NCBI GenBank assembly: GCA_934729465.1
Contig: CAKVEP010000010.1
Location: 1-60,898, forward strand
Direction of reading: 5' to 3'
Length of the DNA stretch: 60,898 bases
Source: an uncultured Eubacteriales bacterium
GTDB lineage: Bacteria > Bacillota > Clostridia > Oscillospirales > Acutalibacteraceae
A model generated the notes under the pieces. That model saw only the letters and a program-made list of their open reading frames with translations, was not told the origin of the DNA and ran no database searches. Made by a program: the position numbers and the translations under genes. This document shows positions 35,470 to 44,740 of the stretch, piece after piece; the first letter of the stretch is position 1, and every line of letters begins with the position of its first letter.

Positions 35470-35943
35470 CTATCTCCTTTTACTATATTTTCCCCTAAAA
35501 AGTTTATTCTCTAGCACCCAACCTAAGACTAGATATATAAATATTCCGGTAAGTAAACAAAAAAACTCGTGCACAACAACCTCTAAGCTTGCTACTCCAA
35601 GTCCCCAAAATTTACTTATATATCCACTTAAAACTGCTACCGATAGACCTACAAATAGTGGAATTGATATATTCTTAGCGATATTTACGGTGTATGTCTT
35701 AAGCATCGCCATAAGAAGCGCTCCAAATACCGCATATTCTGTAAAAATCAGTCCTCCGATAACGTCGTTTGGGGTAAAAATTCTTTTAATATTTAATGCC
35801 TTCATTATACTATTTATTCCGTCAGACAACAATTTAATCTGCGACTGCGACGTTAATCCAAGACCCGGATAAAATAAAATAATCCCCGCAGCCATCACAA
35901 CCAAAACCGTTGTTACTACGCTTGAAAATCTTATATTCGACAT
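35470..35943 (-). CDS. VanZ-like small membrane protein
   Basis: 157 residues with four or five predicted membrane spans. The FTEYAVFGALLMAML segment and a later HEFFCLLTG resemble VanZ-family proteins, whose function is generally unknown apart from teicoplanin resistance for the founding member. It is wedged between parB (3-bp gap) and serS, so it should be co-transcribed with them. The family call is moderate since similarity rests on two short motifs. Confidence 0.55.
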   Translation of the reverse strand: MSNIRFSSVVTTVLVVMAAGIILFYPGLGLTSQSQIKLLSDGINSIMKALNIKRIFTPNDVIGGLIFTEYAVFGALLMAMLKTYTVNIAKNISIPLFVGLSVAVLSGYISKFWGLGVASLEVVVHEFFCLLTGIFIYLVLGWVLENKLFRGKYSKRR

Positions 35944-35946
35944 ATT

Positions 35947-36825
35947 TTAAATTTCCTCTACAAATCTTTTTTCTCTGCCAAGGAGTCTAGCAAGCTCAAA
36001 CAAATCATCTTTACCATAAAATTCAATCTGTAAAACTCCCTTTTTGGCGCTATTACCAACGACTTTTACTTTTCTTCCCAGACATTCTTTTAATGATAAT
36101 TCCACCTCATCAAAACCGGTGTCTCTCTTTGCGGCGGTCTTACAGCGACTATTTTTCTTATTTAATACGTTTTGTATCATCTTTTCAACTTCCCTCACAG
36201 AAAGCCCCTGATTTACAACTATATCGGCAAATTTTTCGATATCTGCGTCCTTTTTCAATGCCAACAGCGCCCTCGCATGACCCGCAGAAAGACTTCCTTC
36301 TTCGAGAAAATCAATTACCTTTTTAGGTAAACACAATAATCTTAACACATTTGCGACATTAGACCTTGATTTTCCAACAGCCTTTGAAACTTCGTCTTGA
36401 GTGAAATTATACGTATCCATAAGCATTTTGTAGCCCTTGGCCTCTTCTATCACAGATAAATCTTCCCTTTGCAAATTTTCAATAAGCGCAATTTGCATTA
36501 CTTCAACATCGCTTAAATCTTTCACAACAACCGGTATTTCCGATAACGCCGCCATTCTTGCAGCTCTCCATCTTCTTTCTCCGGCAATTATCTGATATCT
36601 TCCGTTTTCAAGTTTTCTTACTATAAGAGGCTGGATTACGCCATGTTTTGAAATTGAATCGGCAAGCTCTATTAAAGCTTCTTCTTTAAACGCCTTTCGT
36701 GGTTGATTTCTGTTAGGCTCAACTTCAGATAATCTAAGAGTCTTTATCATGTCGGGATTGTTTAAGTCATTTTCCATAAAAATAGCGTCCAGACCCTTGC
36801 CTAAACCACTTTTTTTAAGTGCCAA
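35947..36825 (-). CDS. parB: Chromosome partition protein ParB (Spo0J-type)
   Basis: 292 residues. A DNA-binding CTP-dependent clamp that loads at parS and spreads, guiding origin segregation. Seen: an N-terminal KKSGLGKGLDAIF, the CTPase/ParB motif GERRWRAARMA, then IALIENLQREDL and the helix-turn-helix TQDEVSKAVGKSRSNVANVLRLL, and a C-terminal dimerisation domain. TTG start 36825 after GAGGTG. Follows parA by 14 bp; parS sites are at 37689 and 38836. Confidence 0.95.
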   Translation of the reverse strand: MALKKSGLGKGLDAIFMENDLNNPDMIKTLRLSEVEPNRNQPRKAFKEEALIELADSISKHGVIQPLIVRKLENGRYQIIAGERRWRAARMAALSEIPVVVKDLSDVEVMQIALIENLQREDLSVIEEAKGYKMLMDTYNFTQDEVSKAVGKSRSNVANVLRLLCLPKKVIDFLEEGSLSAGHARALLALKKDADIEKFADIVVNQGLSVREVEKMIQNVLNKKNSRCKTAAKRDTGFDEVELSLKECLGRKVKVVGNSAKKGVLQIEFYGKDDLFELARLLGREKRFVEEI

Positions 36826-36839
36826 AATTAATTCACCTC

Positions 36840-37607
36840 TTAAACTTCATTGTTTTTACATATTTCTTCAGCTAAATCAACATAAGCTTTCGAGCCTTTT
36901 GAAGATTTGTCAAAATACAAAATAGGCTGACCATAGCTCGGGGCCTCCGAAAGCCTCACTCCTCTTGGGATTACCGTGTTAAATACTTTCTTTGAAAAAT
37001 GTTTTTTAACCTCGTCAACAACCTGCTGAGTTAAATTCAAGCGGCTGTCATACATCGTCATTAACACGCCCTCTATTTCAAGCCTATCATTACACTGTCT
37101 TTTAATTCGCTTTACCGTGTTCATAAGCTGTGAAATTCCTTCAAGAGCGTAATATTCACATTGAGCCGGTATCAAAATTGAATCTGATGCACATAAAGCA
37201 TTGGTGGTTATGAGTCCCAGCGACGGCGGACAATCTATTATTATATAATCATAGCTGTCTTTGACCGAAGATATAGCATCCTTAAGTCTTGAATCTCTGT
37301 TCGGCAAGTCGATTAGCTCCAAATCTGCGGCGGCCAAGTCTATGTTGGATGGAATTAAATCTAAATTTTTAAATTCCGTAGTCAATATAACGTCATTAAC
37401 GTCCGTGCCGTCTACAAGCACATCGTAGGTCGACATAACTATACTTCTTCTGTCAAAACCCAGTCCACTCGTAGTGTTTCCCTGAGGGTCCACGTCTATA
37501 ACAAGCGTTTTTTTACCCATGGAGCCCAGCGATGCCGACAAATTTATTGATGTTGTGGTCTTGCCCACTCCACCTTTTTGATTGGTAATAGCAATAATCT
37601 TCCCCAT
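36840..37607 (-). CDS. parA: Chromosome partition ATPase ParA (Soj)
   Basis: 255 residues. A Walker-type ATPase that works with ParB in origin segregation and, in Bacillus, also controls DnaA. Deviant Walker A KGGVGKTT at residues 10-17, VIDVDPQGNTTSGLG (A'), and IIDCPPSLGLIT (Walker B). SD AGGAGGG gives the ATG. Confidence 0.96.
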   Translation of the reverse strand: MGKIIAITNQKGGVGKTTTSINLSASLGSMGKKTLVIDVDPQGNTTSGLGFDRRSIVMSTYDVLVDGTDVNDVILTTEFKNLDLIPSNIDLAAADLELIDLPNRDSRLKDAISSVKDSYDYIIIDCPPSLGLITTNALCASDSILIPAQCEYYALEGISQLMNTVKRIKRQCNDRLEIEGVLMTMYDSRLNLTQQVVDEVKKHFSKKVFNTVIPRGVRLSEAPSYGQPILYFDKSSKGSKAYVDLAEEICKNNEV

Positions 37608-37688
37608 TTCTGCCCTCCTTTCATCGTCTTATAATATAATTATATCACTCCTTTTAAAAAAAGGAAAGAGTGGATATAAATAAAAGGA

Positions 37689-37704
37689 TGTTTCACGTGA
37701 AACA
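37689..37704. promoter_or_regulatory. parS site upstream of parA
   Basis: TGTTTCACGTGAAACA, a perfect match to the Bacillus consensus, sits inside a longer 22-bp palindrome (GGA...TCC) between rsmG and parA. Confidence 0.95.
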
Positions 37705-37729
37705 TCCGTATTTTTGTGTGAAACACACC

Positions 37730-38449
37730 TTATAATGGATTTTTTGCGATTTTTACTCCCTGACGTGGGTATTCGAGCGGCGTTTTCCTTACCTTTTCAA
37801 TGATTATTATGTTCCTTTTTCCACTTCCGTCGGGCAAGTCAAAGAATTGTTTTCCGATAATCTTTCCGCCTAATTTAGTAATCGCATCTTTTGCGTTGTT
37901 AAGCTCTTCTTCAACATTTGGTCCCTTCAGAGCCACAAACTTTCCGCCAACCTTAACATACGGCATACAATATTCCGCTAACACATTAAACGATGCAACC
38001 GCCCTAGAAGTTACAAAATCAAATTTTTCTCTGTAATTTACATCTTTTCCACATTCTTCAGCACGTTTGTGGATAACTTCATAATCGAGCTGTAATTTTT
38101 CGGATAGCTTGCTTAAAAAAACAAGTCTTTTATTTAAACTATCAATCAACGATAATTTTATCTGCGGACAAGCTATTTTTACCGGAACTCCCGGAAAACC
38201 GGCTCCCGTACCTATGTCAACTAAGCTCGAGTTTTCAACAAATTTCACAGTCTTTGTTAAAAGAAGACTGTCTAAAAAATGCTTCGTTACAACTTGATTT
38301 GGTTCTGTGATAGCAGTTAAATTAGTGTGTTCATTATAAAGCAGCAAAAAATCCAAATATATTCTAAATTTTTCTAATTGTTCTTGAGATAATCGTATAT
38401 TAAGCTTATCAGCGTTCACTTTTAAAATTTCAATAGCTTCGTTAAACAT
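37730..38449 (-). CDS. rsmG: 16S rRNA (guanine-527 N7) methyltransferase
   Basis: 239 residues. SAM-dependent methylation of G527 in 16S rRNA. Seen: LTAITEP, the SAM loop LVDIGTGAGFPGVPVKIA, and VTSRAVASFNVLAEYC. It sits 17 bp after mnmG in the canonical order mnmE-mnmG-rsmG-parA-parB. Confidence 0.95.
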   Translation of the reverse strand: MFNEAIEILKVNADKLNIRLSQEQLEKFRIYLDFLLLYNEHTNLTAITEPNQVVTKHFLDSLLLTKTVKFVENSSLVDIGTGAGFPGVPVKIACPQIKLSLIDSLNKRLVFLSKLSEKLQLDYEVIHKRAEECGKDVNYREKFDFVTSRAVASFNVLAEYCMPYVKVGGKFVALKGPNVEEELNNAKDAITKLGGKIIGKQFFDLPDGSGKRNIIIIEKVRKTPLEYPRQGVKIAKNPL

Positions 38450-38466
38450 GAATTTTCTCCCTTAAA

Positions 38467-40332
38467 TTAAGATTTTCTCGCAAGCCATATCATCAACACG
38501 GATATGTCTGCAGGGCTAACCCCCGATATTCTTGACGCTTGCCCTAGGTTTATTGGACGCACTTTATTTAATTTTTCAATGGCCTCCAAACGAAGACCTT
38601 TTATTTCTGAATAATTTATGTTTTCAGACAAAATTTGTTTTTCTAATCTTCTCATTTCGTTAATTTGTTTGTTTTGGCGCTGTATATACCCCTCATACTT
38701 GACCTCTATTTCCACTTGCTCAAAGATATTTTCATCAATAGAAGGTCTTGAAACGTCTATTTCTTTCAAACATTCATAATTAATTTGAGGTCTTTTAAGC
38801 AGGTCTACTAGCTTAATTCCTGTGTTTATCGGCGATGTTTCACGTGAAACAAGTATGTCATTCAACCTTTCGCTTGGCGCTATAACCGTAGTTTTTATGC
38901 GATTTAATTCTTTGTTTTTCAATTCCTGCTTTGCTTGGAATTTTTCCCATCTTTTGTCTGAAATCAAGCCTATTTCTCTTCCGATTGGCGTTAATCTTAC
39001 GTCTGCGTTATCCTGACGTAAAACTAATCTGTACTCCGACCTCGAAGTCATCATACGATAAGGGTCATTTACGCCCTTAGTGACCAAATCATCTATAAGA
39101 GTGCCGATGTATGAGCTTGCCCTGTCCAAAACCAGCGACTTTTTGCCCTTAACCTTCAAAGCGGCGTTTATACCCGCAATTAGTCCCTGAGCCGCTGCCT
39201 CCTCGTAGCCCGAGCTACCATTAAATTGTCCGGCACCGTAAAGACCCGGAAATTCTTTAAATTCGAGCGTCGCATAAAGCTGTAACGGGTCTATACAGTC
39301 ATATTCTATAGCGTATGCAGGGCGCATTATCATGGCGTTTTCGAGACCTTTAATAGTGTGATAAAATTCAATTTGTACATCCTCCGGCAAAGACGACGAC
39401 ATTCCTTGTAAATACATCTCTTCTGTGTTTAGTCCGCAAGGCTCGATGAACAACTGATGTCTTTCTTTGTCTGCAAACCTGACAATCTTATCCTCCAGAC
39501 TCGGACAATATCTAGGACCAACCCCCTCGATTTTACCGCTATACATCGGTGAACGATGTAAATTATCCATAATAACCTTTTTAGTATTCTCATTTGTCCA
39601 GCTAATATGACACATAACCTTGTTTTGTCCGATATTTTCGGTGTCGTAAGAAAACGGTACGATTTTTTCATCACCCAGCTGCTCTTCAAGTCCCGAAAAG
39701 TCTATACTGGACTTCAAAACTCTCGCAGGAGTTCCCGTTTTAAATCTTCTTAATTTTACTCCCAATTCCTTAAGCGAATTCCCCAAAAATTTGGATGGAA
39801 ATATCCCATCAGGACCGCTTTCATAAGACACTTCGCCAATAAAAACCTTGCCTCCGAGGTACGTGCCCGTGGCGATAACCACAGCCTTTGCGCTATACAC
39901 AGCTCCAATACGAGTTTTAAGCTTCCAAACTCCATCGACGTTTTTTATCTCCACGATTTCAGCCTGGCGTAAATCTAAATTTTTCTGTAATTCTAACTTG
40001 TGCTTCATCACGTCTTTGTACTTAGCCCTGTCAATTTGCGCCCTAAGAGAGTGTACTGCCGGTCCTTTGCCCCTATTAAGCATTCTGCTCTGCAAAAAAC
40101 ATTCGTCGGTAGTCTTGCCCATTTCACCGCCAAGTGCGTCTATCTCTCTAACTAAATGTCCCTTAGCCGTGCCGCCTATAGACGGATTACACGGACAATT
40201 TCCAACTGCATCTAAATTTATAGTAAAAACAACCGTTTTACATCCAAGTCTTGCGGCGGCTAACCCTGCCTCAATTCCCGCATGACCTCCTCCAATAACC
40301 GCAACTTCATACTTTTCTGCTTCAAAATCCAT
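38467..40332 (-). CDS. mnmG: tRNA uridine-34 5-carboxymethylaminomethyl modification enzyme MnmG
   Basis: 621 residues, normal length. An FAD protein that with MnmE modifies U34 of tRNAs reading split codon boxes. Seen: FAD-binding VIGGGHAGIEAGLAAARLG, NCPCNPSIGGTAKGHLVREIDALGG, and the C-terminal RPINLGQASRISGVSPADISVLM that binds MnmE. A perfect parS lies within the coding sequence. SD AGGAGAGG gives the ATG. Confidence 0.97.
   Translation of the reverse strand: MDFEAEKYEVAVIGGGHAGIEAGLAAARLGCKTVVFTINLDAVGNCPCNPSIGGTAKGHLVREIDALGGEMGKTTDECFLQSRMLNRGKGPAVHSLRAQIDRAKYKDVMKHKLELQKNLDLRQAEIVEIKNVDGVWKLKTRIGAVYSAKAVVIATGTYLGGKVFIGEVSYESGPDGIFPSKFLGNSLKELGVKLRRFKTGTPARVLKSSIDFSGLEEQLGDEKIVPFSYDTENIGQNKVMCHISWTNENTKKVIMDNLHRSPMYSGKIEGVGPRYCPSLEDKIVRFADKERHQLFIEPCGLNTEEMYLQGMSSSLPEDVQIEFYHTIKGLENAMIMRPAYAIEYDCIDPLQLYATLEFKEFPGLYGAGQFNGSSGYEEAAAQGLIAGINAALKVKGKKSLVLDRASSYIGTLIDDLVTKGVNDPYRMMTSRSEYRLVLRQDNADVRLTPIGREIGLISDKRWEKFQAKQELKNKELNRIKTTVIAPSERLNDILVSRETSPINTGIKLVDLLKRPQINYECLKEIDVSRPSIDENIFEQVEIEVKYEGYIQRQNKQINEMRRLEKQILSENINYSEIKGLRLEAIEKLNKVRPINLGQASRISGVSPADISVLMIWLARKS
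38836..38851. promoter_or_regulatory. parS site inside mnmG
   Basis: A perfect TGTTTCACGTGAAACA embedded in the mnmG reading frame, about 1.1 kb from the first site. Confidence 0.93.
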
Positions 40333-40356
40333 TAAAAAAACCTCTCCTAAATATAT

Positions 40357-41718
40357 TTATTTTCCAACGCAAAATCTCGAAAAAATCTCGTCAACAACCT
40401 TTTCGCTCGCACGCTCACCCGTTAATTCCATAAGTTCCTGCACGGCGTCTTGAAGCGAAACAGTCGTTGCGTCAAGAGTCATATTAAGCTCAACAGACTC
40501 CGCCGCCTCGTTTACACACTCCAACGCTCTTTTTAAAATGTTTAACTGTCTTTCGTTGGATATCACCGTTTCAGACGCATCAAATTTGCTCATACCAACC
40601 ATTTCATACACCATATCGCTAAGTTTTTCCAGACCTTTTTGGTTCTTCGCAGACAAACTAACTATATTTTGCGTAAATTTTTTTATCTTTTCTTTGTCGA
40701 TTTTCTGGGCTTTATCCTCCTTGTTTATTATGACAATTGTATTATTTTTGTCAATAAGCTGGAGTATCTGCTCGTCCTCTGGGGAAATATCTTCAGAGCC
40801 GTCGACCACCAAAAACACAAGTCCTGCCGTTCTAACGCTATCTTTGGCTTTATTTACGCCTATTTTTTCAATTAGATTGTCGGTTTGACGTATCCCCGCA
40901 GTGTCTGATATAACAAGCGGCACGTCCCCAAGCATAACGGTTTCTTCGATAATATCACGAGTTGTTCCCGGAATGTCTGTAACAATCGACCTCTCGCACC
41001 CCGAAAGCATATTCATGAGAGTAGACTTTCCAACATTTGGTCTGCCTATAATCACAGTCTTTATCCCGTTTTTTATTACACACCCAACATCATAACTGTT
41101 GATAAGTTTTTTCAAAGTGTCTTGAGTTTCGGCCAACTGTTTTTTCAACAAATCTACGCTTATTTGTGGAATATCGTCCTCGGGATAGTCGGCCCATGCA
41201 CACAAATGTGAAACTATTTTCACGATACTATTTCTCATCTCGTTTATTTTTTCAACAACTACGCCGTCCCTTGTTGAAAAGGCCAGCTCGTTTTCCCTTG
41301 CACTTTTTGAAGAGATAATGTCCATTATCGCCTCGGCCTGAGTCAGGTCAATTTTTCCGTTTAGAAACGCCCTCTTTGTAAATTCGCCCGCCTTTGCAAG
41401 CTTTGCACCCGCATTCATAAGTACTCGCAAAACACGTCTCGTGATATAAAGTCCACCGTGACAAGATATTTCAACCGTATTTTCGCCCGTAAAGCTGTGC
41501 GGCGCCCTATACACCAAAGCTATAGCGTCATCTATGTAAACATCGCCGTCCTTCACCTTCCCATATTTGGCTCTATACCCCTTTAGCTCGCTTAATTTAC
41601 TATTATCAAAGCTTTCAAAAACTTTGTCGGCAATGGCGATTGCGTCTTCCCCAGACACTCTCACCACTCCAATTCCGCCTATTCCCTGTGCAGTTGAAAT
41701 TGCTGCTATCGTATCCAT
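40357..41718 (-). CDS. mnmE: tRNA modification GTPase MnmE
   Basis: 453 residues. A dimeric GTPase partner of MnmG. Seen: N-terminal MDTIAAISTAQGIGGIGVVRVSG, the G1 motif GRPNVGKST, G3 DTAG, G4-like NKED, and the C-terminal CVGK whose Cys is conserved in the family. The ATG at 41718 matches the family start exactly, yet has no SD near it. The nearest strong SD (AGGAGGGG) is about 40 bp upstream and belongs to a small overlapping leader frame. Confidence 0.95.
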   Translation of the reverse strand: MDTIAAISTAQGIGGIGVVRVSGEDAIAIADKVFESFDNSKLSELKGYRAKYGKVKDGDVYIDDAIALVYRAPHSFTGENTVEISCHGGLYITRRVLRVLMNAGAKLAKAGEFTKRAFLNGKIDLTQAEAIMDIISSKSARENELAFSTRDGVVVEKINEMRNSIVKIVSHLCAWADYPEDDIPQISVDLLKKQLAETQDTLKKLINSYDVGCVIKNGIKTVIIGRPNVGKSTLMNMLSGCERSIVTDIPGTTRDIIEETVMLGDVPLVISDTAGIRQTDNLIEKIGVNKAKDSVRTAGLVFLVVDGSEDISPEDEQILQLIDKNNTIVIINKEDKAQKIDKEKIKKFTQNIVSLSAKNQKGLEKLSDMVYEMVGMSKFDASETVISNERQLNILKRALECVNEAAESVELNMTLDATTVSLQDAVQELMELTGERASEKVVDEIFSRFCVGK

Positions 41719-41744
41719 AAAAATGTGAGCGTGTGTATAACCAT
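41706..41744 (-). CDS. Possible leader peptide coupled to mnmE
   Basis: A 12-codon frame (ATG at 41744-41742; two in-frame GTGs lie just upstream) sits behind the strong SD and ends with TAG at 41708-41706, overlapping the first codons of mnmE in another frame. A ribosome ending here would stop 10 bases past the mnmE ATG, a layout that fits translational coupling. Inference only. Confidence 0.35.
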   Translation of the reverse strand: MVIHTLTFLWIR

Positions 41745-41800
41745 CACGCCCACTACCCCTCCTTTTTCTCACATACACTTCTTTTTTCTAACCAAAAACG

Positions 41801-41863
41801 AAAGTGGCAACCCCGAAAAATACAAATTTTTAGGTTTGTATTTAACCTCGAAGCTCCCACTTT
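41801..41863 (-). other. Large structured hairpin between jag and mnmE
   Basis: An outer stem AAAGTGG/CCACTTT (41801-41807 with 41857-41863) encloses an inner 9-bp stem AAATACAAA/TTTGTATTT. On the minus strand it is followed by CGTTTTTGG. It could be an attenuator or terminator for jag that limits read-through into mnmE. Confidence 0.55.
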
Positions 41864-41898
41864 TAATAAAATATCAATATAATTTTAAATATTTCTGT

Positions 41899-42630
41899 CT
41901 ATTCTTCTTCATTGTAATCATCTGAAAATGTAGATTTATTAGTAACTCTATCAGAAAATTCCTTATCATACATACGTCTTACTTCATATCTACCATTATT
42001 CCCGGGAGCTATTACAACGTGTCTGTCGCCATCAAACCCCTCCGACCACGAATAAACCCCATCCATCGTACACACCACAGAATGAATAATTTTTCTCTCA
42101 TAAGCCCTCATTGGCTCAAGCTCTATCTTCATTCCTGTTTCCTCGGCTCTGTATGCCATACGTCTGCCAAGCGCCTCAAGCGCACGTTTTCTTCTTTCCC
42201 TGTAATCCCCGGCGTTCACCCTGATTTTACAAAACTCATTATCCTCATTATTATTATTTGCCACAACAGAGCTTAAATATTGAAGTGCGTCTAACGTCTC
42301 GCCGTGACGCCCCACTATAAATTTTATGTCGTCTCCGGTTATATTTATCGCACATTCTCCGTCTTTTCTTTCCCCAACATTAACGTTAAGATTTTCAAGA
42401 CCCATGTAATAAAGTACTTCTTTCAAAAATTCTTTAGCTTTTTCCTCTTGCGACACCTTAACGTAGGCTCTAACTTGAGCAAGTTTCCCGCCAAAAAGAC
42501 CTAATTTTTTTCTTTCGGGCATTTGCAAAATTTCAAATTCCACCATTTCTTCTGGCACACCTAGTATATCACAAGCCTTTTTCTTTGCTAATACGACTGT
42601 TTCTTCTGATGCAAACGCTTCTTTTACCAA
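41899..42630 (-). CDS. jag: RNA-binding protein KhpB (Jag)
   Basis: 243 residues. Domains in order: Jag_N (about 1-55, with RKKLGLFGGKLAQVRAYV), a KH-like domain (about 80-145, with FIVGRHGETLDALQYLSS), and R3H (about 150-210, with RALEALGRRMAYRAEETG). It binds RNA in the cytoplasm with KhpA and affects cell-envelope gene expression. TTG start at 42630, 9 bp after AAGGAG. Canonical place after yidC. Confidence 0.94.
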   Translation of the reverse strand: MVKEAFASEETVVLAKKKACDILGVPEEMVEFEILQMPERKKLGLFGGKLAQVRAYVKVSQEEKAKEFLKEVLYYMGLENLNVNVGERKDGECAINITGDDIKFIVGRHGETLDALQYLSSVVANNNNEDNEFCKIRVNAGDYRERRKRALEALGRRMAYRAEETGMKIELEPMRAYERKIIHSVVCTMDGVYSWSEGFDGDRHVVIAPGNNGRYEVRRMYDKEFSDRVTNKSTFSDDYNEEE

Positions 42631-42661
42631 GTCAATCTACTCCTTGCAATACATTTTCATT

Positions 42662-43651
42662 CTATTTTTTCTTTTCTTTTTTTCCGTTATCTCTAAGATT
42701 TTCTTTGTTCTCCGGCAAAACCACTTCTTTTAGAGATTTTATCATCTGAATTTTACTTTCGTTAATCTCTAAAAGCGCAAGCCTCTTTGCCTCGGATTTT
42801 GCGTTGATTGTGTATTCATTACAATACTTCCCGAATATAACACTTTGAATCATTGCGATAATTGAATTTATTATCCAGTATATTCCAACTGCACCGGGGG
42901 TAGTATAGAGAACCCACGTAAAAAATAGCGGTAAAATATACGGTCCTATCTTTCCGCAACCGGGCATTTCCATTTGCTTGCCGCTGACTTTGTTTCTGAC
43001 GTACGTAGACAGTACACCTATCGCAACATAAGCAACAGGAATAAGCCACATCATACTCTTAAACGAACTATTACTTGGCGTGTCTAGCAAATTCAAGCCC
43101 ATAAAATTAAATCCACTGCTAAACTCCTCGACATCTGCGAGCTGTTCTTCCGATAGCATAGTAAGCTCACTTTTAACGTCTGAAAATCTTCTAACAATCT
43201 CAAGTTCCGGATACTTAGCCGTCACCGACTCGCCTATTCCAGGGATTGTTGATAATTTTTGCACAGCCTGTGAAACCGTTTGAGCCGGAATGTGAAGAGT
43301 GTTTTGAAGCGGCTTATTTACTGCTCCCAGAACCCCCATCATGAGTATAAGTGGCAAAAACATCGTCAGGCACCCTTTCATCGGGTTACCTTCTTGTTCG
43401 TAAAGCTTAGCTAGCTCCTCGTTGTATTTCTGCGGATTCTTTCCAAATTTTTTCTTTAGTTCCTCCTGCTTCGCAGCAAGCCTTGAGTTCGCCGCCATAG
43501 ACTTTTGTTGTTTAAGCATAAGCGGAAACATCAAAATATTTATAAACAGCGTAAATAAAAATATCGCAACTCCGTAATTACTAACTGCATCAAAGAAAAA
43601 CCACAATACATAACCAAATAAACTTCCTAAGAAATCAAATATAAATCCCAA
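42662..43651 (-). CDS. yidC: Membrane protein insertase YidC
   Basis: 329 residues. Inserts proteins into the membrane. Seen: the first span (3-20), FTLFINILMFPLMLKQQKSM with the conserved hydrophobic groove region, cytoplasmic hairpin LRRK-like basic loop, later spans SMMWLIPVAYVAIGVLSTYV and IYWIINSIIAMIQSVIF, and a basic C-tail. A long extracytoplasmic insertion (about 115-200) lies between spans 2 and 3. TTG start after GGGAGAG. Confidence 0.94.
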   Translation of the reverse strand: MGFIFDFLGSLFGYVLWFFFDAVSNYGVAIFLFTLFINILMFPLMLKQQKSMAANSRLAAKQEELKKKFGKNPQKYNEELAKLYEQEGNPMKGCLTMFLPLILMMGVLGAVNKPLQNTLHIPAQTVSQAVQKLSTIPGIGESVTAKYPELEIVRRFSDVKSELTMLSEEQLADVEEFSSGFNFMGLNLLDTPSNSSFKSMMWLIPVAYVAIGVLSTYVRNKVSGKQMEMPGCGKIGPYILPLFFTWVLYTTPGAVGIYWIINSIIAMIQSVIFGKYCNEYTINAKSEAKRLALLEINESKIQMIKSLKEVVLPENKENLRDNGKKEKKK

Positions 43652-43678
43652 AATGAAGCTCTCCCAACTAATAAACCT

Positions 43679-43909
43679 TTATTTTTTCTTTTTTTCAGGA
43701 ACAGGGTCATAGCCCCCTCTGAACAGGGGGTTACACCTTAAAATCCTAAACAAAGAGAGAGCTAACCCTTTTAAAACACCAAACCTCTCTATAGCTTCGA
43801 TAGCGTATTCCGAGCACGTCGGCACAAACCTACACCAAGGTTTCGTGTCTTTGCAAGGCGAAATCTCTCTCTGATAAAATTTAATAATTCTTATAAGCAG
43901 TTTTTTCAT
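43679..43909 (-). CDS. yidD: Membrane protein insertion efficiency factor YidD
   Basis: 76 residues. A small amphipathic protein that aids YidC-dependent insertion. It has the family signature FYQREISPCKDTKPWCRFVPTCSEYA with three conserved Cys, and RCNPLFRGGYDPVP at the end. Its ATG overlaps the rnpA stop by one base (ATGA-type coupling). Confidence 0.96.
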   Translation of the reverse strand: MKKLLIRIIKFYQREISPCKDTKPWCRFVPTCSEYAIEAIERFGVLKGLALSLFRILRCNPLFRGGYDPVPEKKKK

Positions 43910-44241
43910 CAGATAACCCCGGCTTTTTTCATGTGAGCAGTCATTTCCCTAAGCACATCCTGCATTTTAGCTTTATACGTTTTACTTCTTGCTACGAAAA
44001 CAAAGTCACACTTTCCTTTTATCTTAGGATAAATTTCTCTAAAAGAGGTTTTAATAAGTCTCCTCGCCCTGTTTCGCTGCACAGCATTACCTATTTTTTT
44101 ACTTGTTGTTACCCCTACTCTTTTTTGATGATTTCGGTTTTTGACAACATAAGTAATAAGTAGCGGCGACACATAAGAGCTTCCTTTATTGTAAGCCCTC
44201 CTGAAGTCCCTGTTTTCGCACAAAGTTAATAATTTATCCAT
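43909..44241 (-). CDS. rnpA: Ribonuclease P protein component
   Basis: 110 residues. The protein subunit of RNase P, which matures tRNA 5' ends. The signature RVGVTTSKKIGNAVQRNRARRLIKTSFRE is intact. The ATG at 44241 gives the family start (MDKLLTLCENRDF); a longer in-frame frame upstream has no support. The SD is weak (AGGG). Confidence 0.95.
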   Translation of the reverse strand: MDKLLTLCENRDFRRAYNKGSSYVSPLLITYVVKNRNHQKRVGVTTSKKIGNAVQRNRARRLIKTSFREIYPKIKGKCDFVFVARSKTYKAKMQDVLREMTAHMKKAGVI

Positions 44242-44298
44242 AAAAAAAACCAGCCCTATTTCTGACTTAATAAAAAAAACAATACTTAAACAAAAAGA

Positions 44299-44319
44299 GA
44301 CCACTAAAAAACAGTGGTC
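44299..44319 (-). terminator. Terminator or attenuator between rpmH and rnpA
   Basis: A 7-bp stem GACCACT/AGTGGTC with loop GTTTTTT on the minus strand, followed by TCTTTTTG. It should reduce rnpA expression relative to rpmH. Confidence 0.65.
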
Positions 44320-44387
44320 CCGCTCGACGGAAGCACTCAGCACAATTTTATTAAACCCATAGTACTAAACGCAAATCCAGTTTAATT

Positions 44388-44522
44388 CTAGTAAGTTAAG
44401 CGTTTTCTACCCTTAGCTCTACGACGTGCGATAACCTTTCTTCCATTACGGTCCGACATTCTTTTTCTAAAGCCATGTTCTTTTTTTCTATGTAACTTCT
44501 TCGGTTGATACGTTCTTAACAC
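44388..44522 (-). CDS. rpmH: Ribosomal protein L34
   Basis: 44 residues, normal length. RTYQPKKLHRKKEHGFRKRM and the basic tail match L34, a 50S subunit protein. The GTG at 44522 is the start: GGAGGAG lies 5-6 bp upstream, and upstream in-frame codons have no family similarity. Confidence 0.97.
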   Translation of the reverse strand: MLRTYQPKKLHRKKEHGFRKRMSDRNGRKVIARRRAKGRKRLTY

Positions 44523-44561
44523 GACAACTCCTCCTCTCGCAAAACAAAAATTCCCTTTAAA

Positions 44562-44590
44562 ATTATATACTTTTATATAAAACATGTCAA
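44562..44590 (-). promoter_or_regulatory. Promoter of rpmH
   Basis: Minus-strand TTGACA (44585-44590), 17 bp, TATAAT (44562-44567): a consensus promoter divergent from dnaA. Confidence 0.85.
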
Positions 44591-44645
44591 CACCGAACTT
44601 TACGTTTATTTTAAGAGGTAAAATTTTTTATAATGTAAATTAGAT

Positions 44646-44674
44646 TTGTAATTTAATAGTTTTTATGGTATAAT
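44646..44674 (+). promoter_or_regulatory. Promoter of dnaA
   Basis: TTGTAA, 17 bp, TATAAT (44669-44674). The start codon is 67 bp further on, after GGAGG. Confidence 0.7.
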
Positions 44675-44740
44675 AATGTTGGATAAATATGTCCTTTAAT
44701 CGTATTAAAGACTCATTTTAACTCGGAGGTTTTTATTTTT

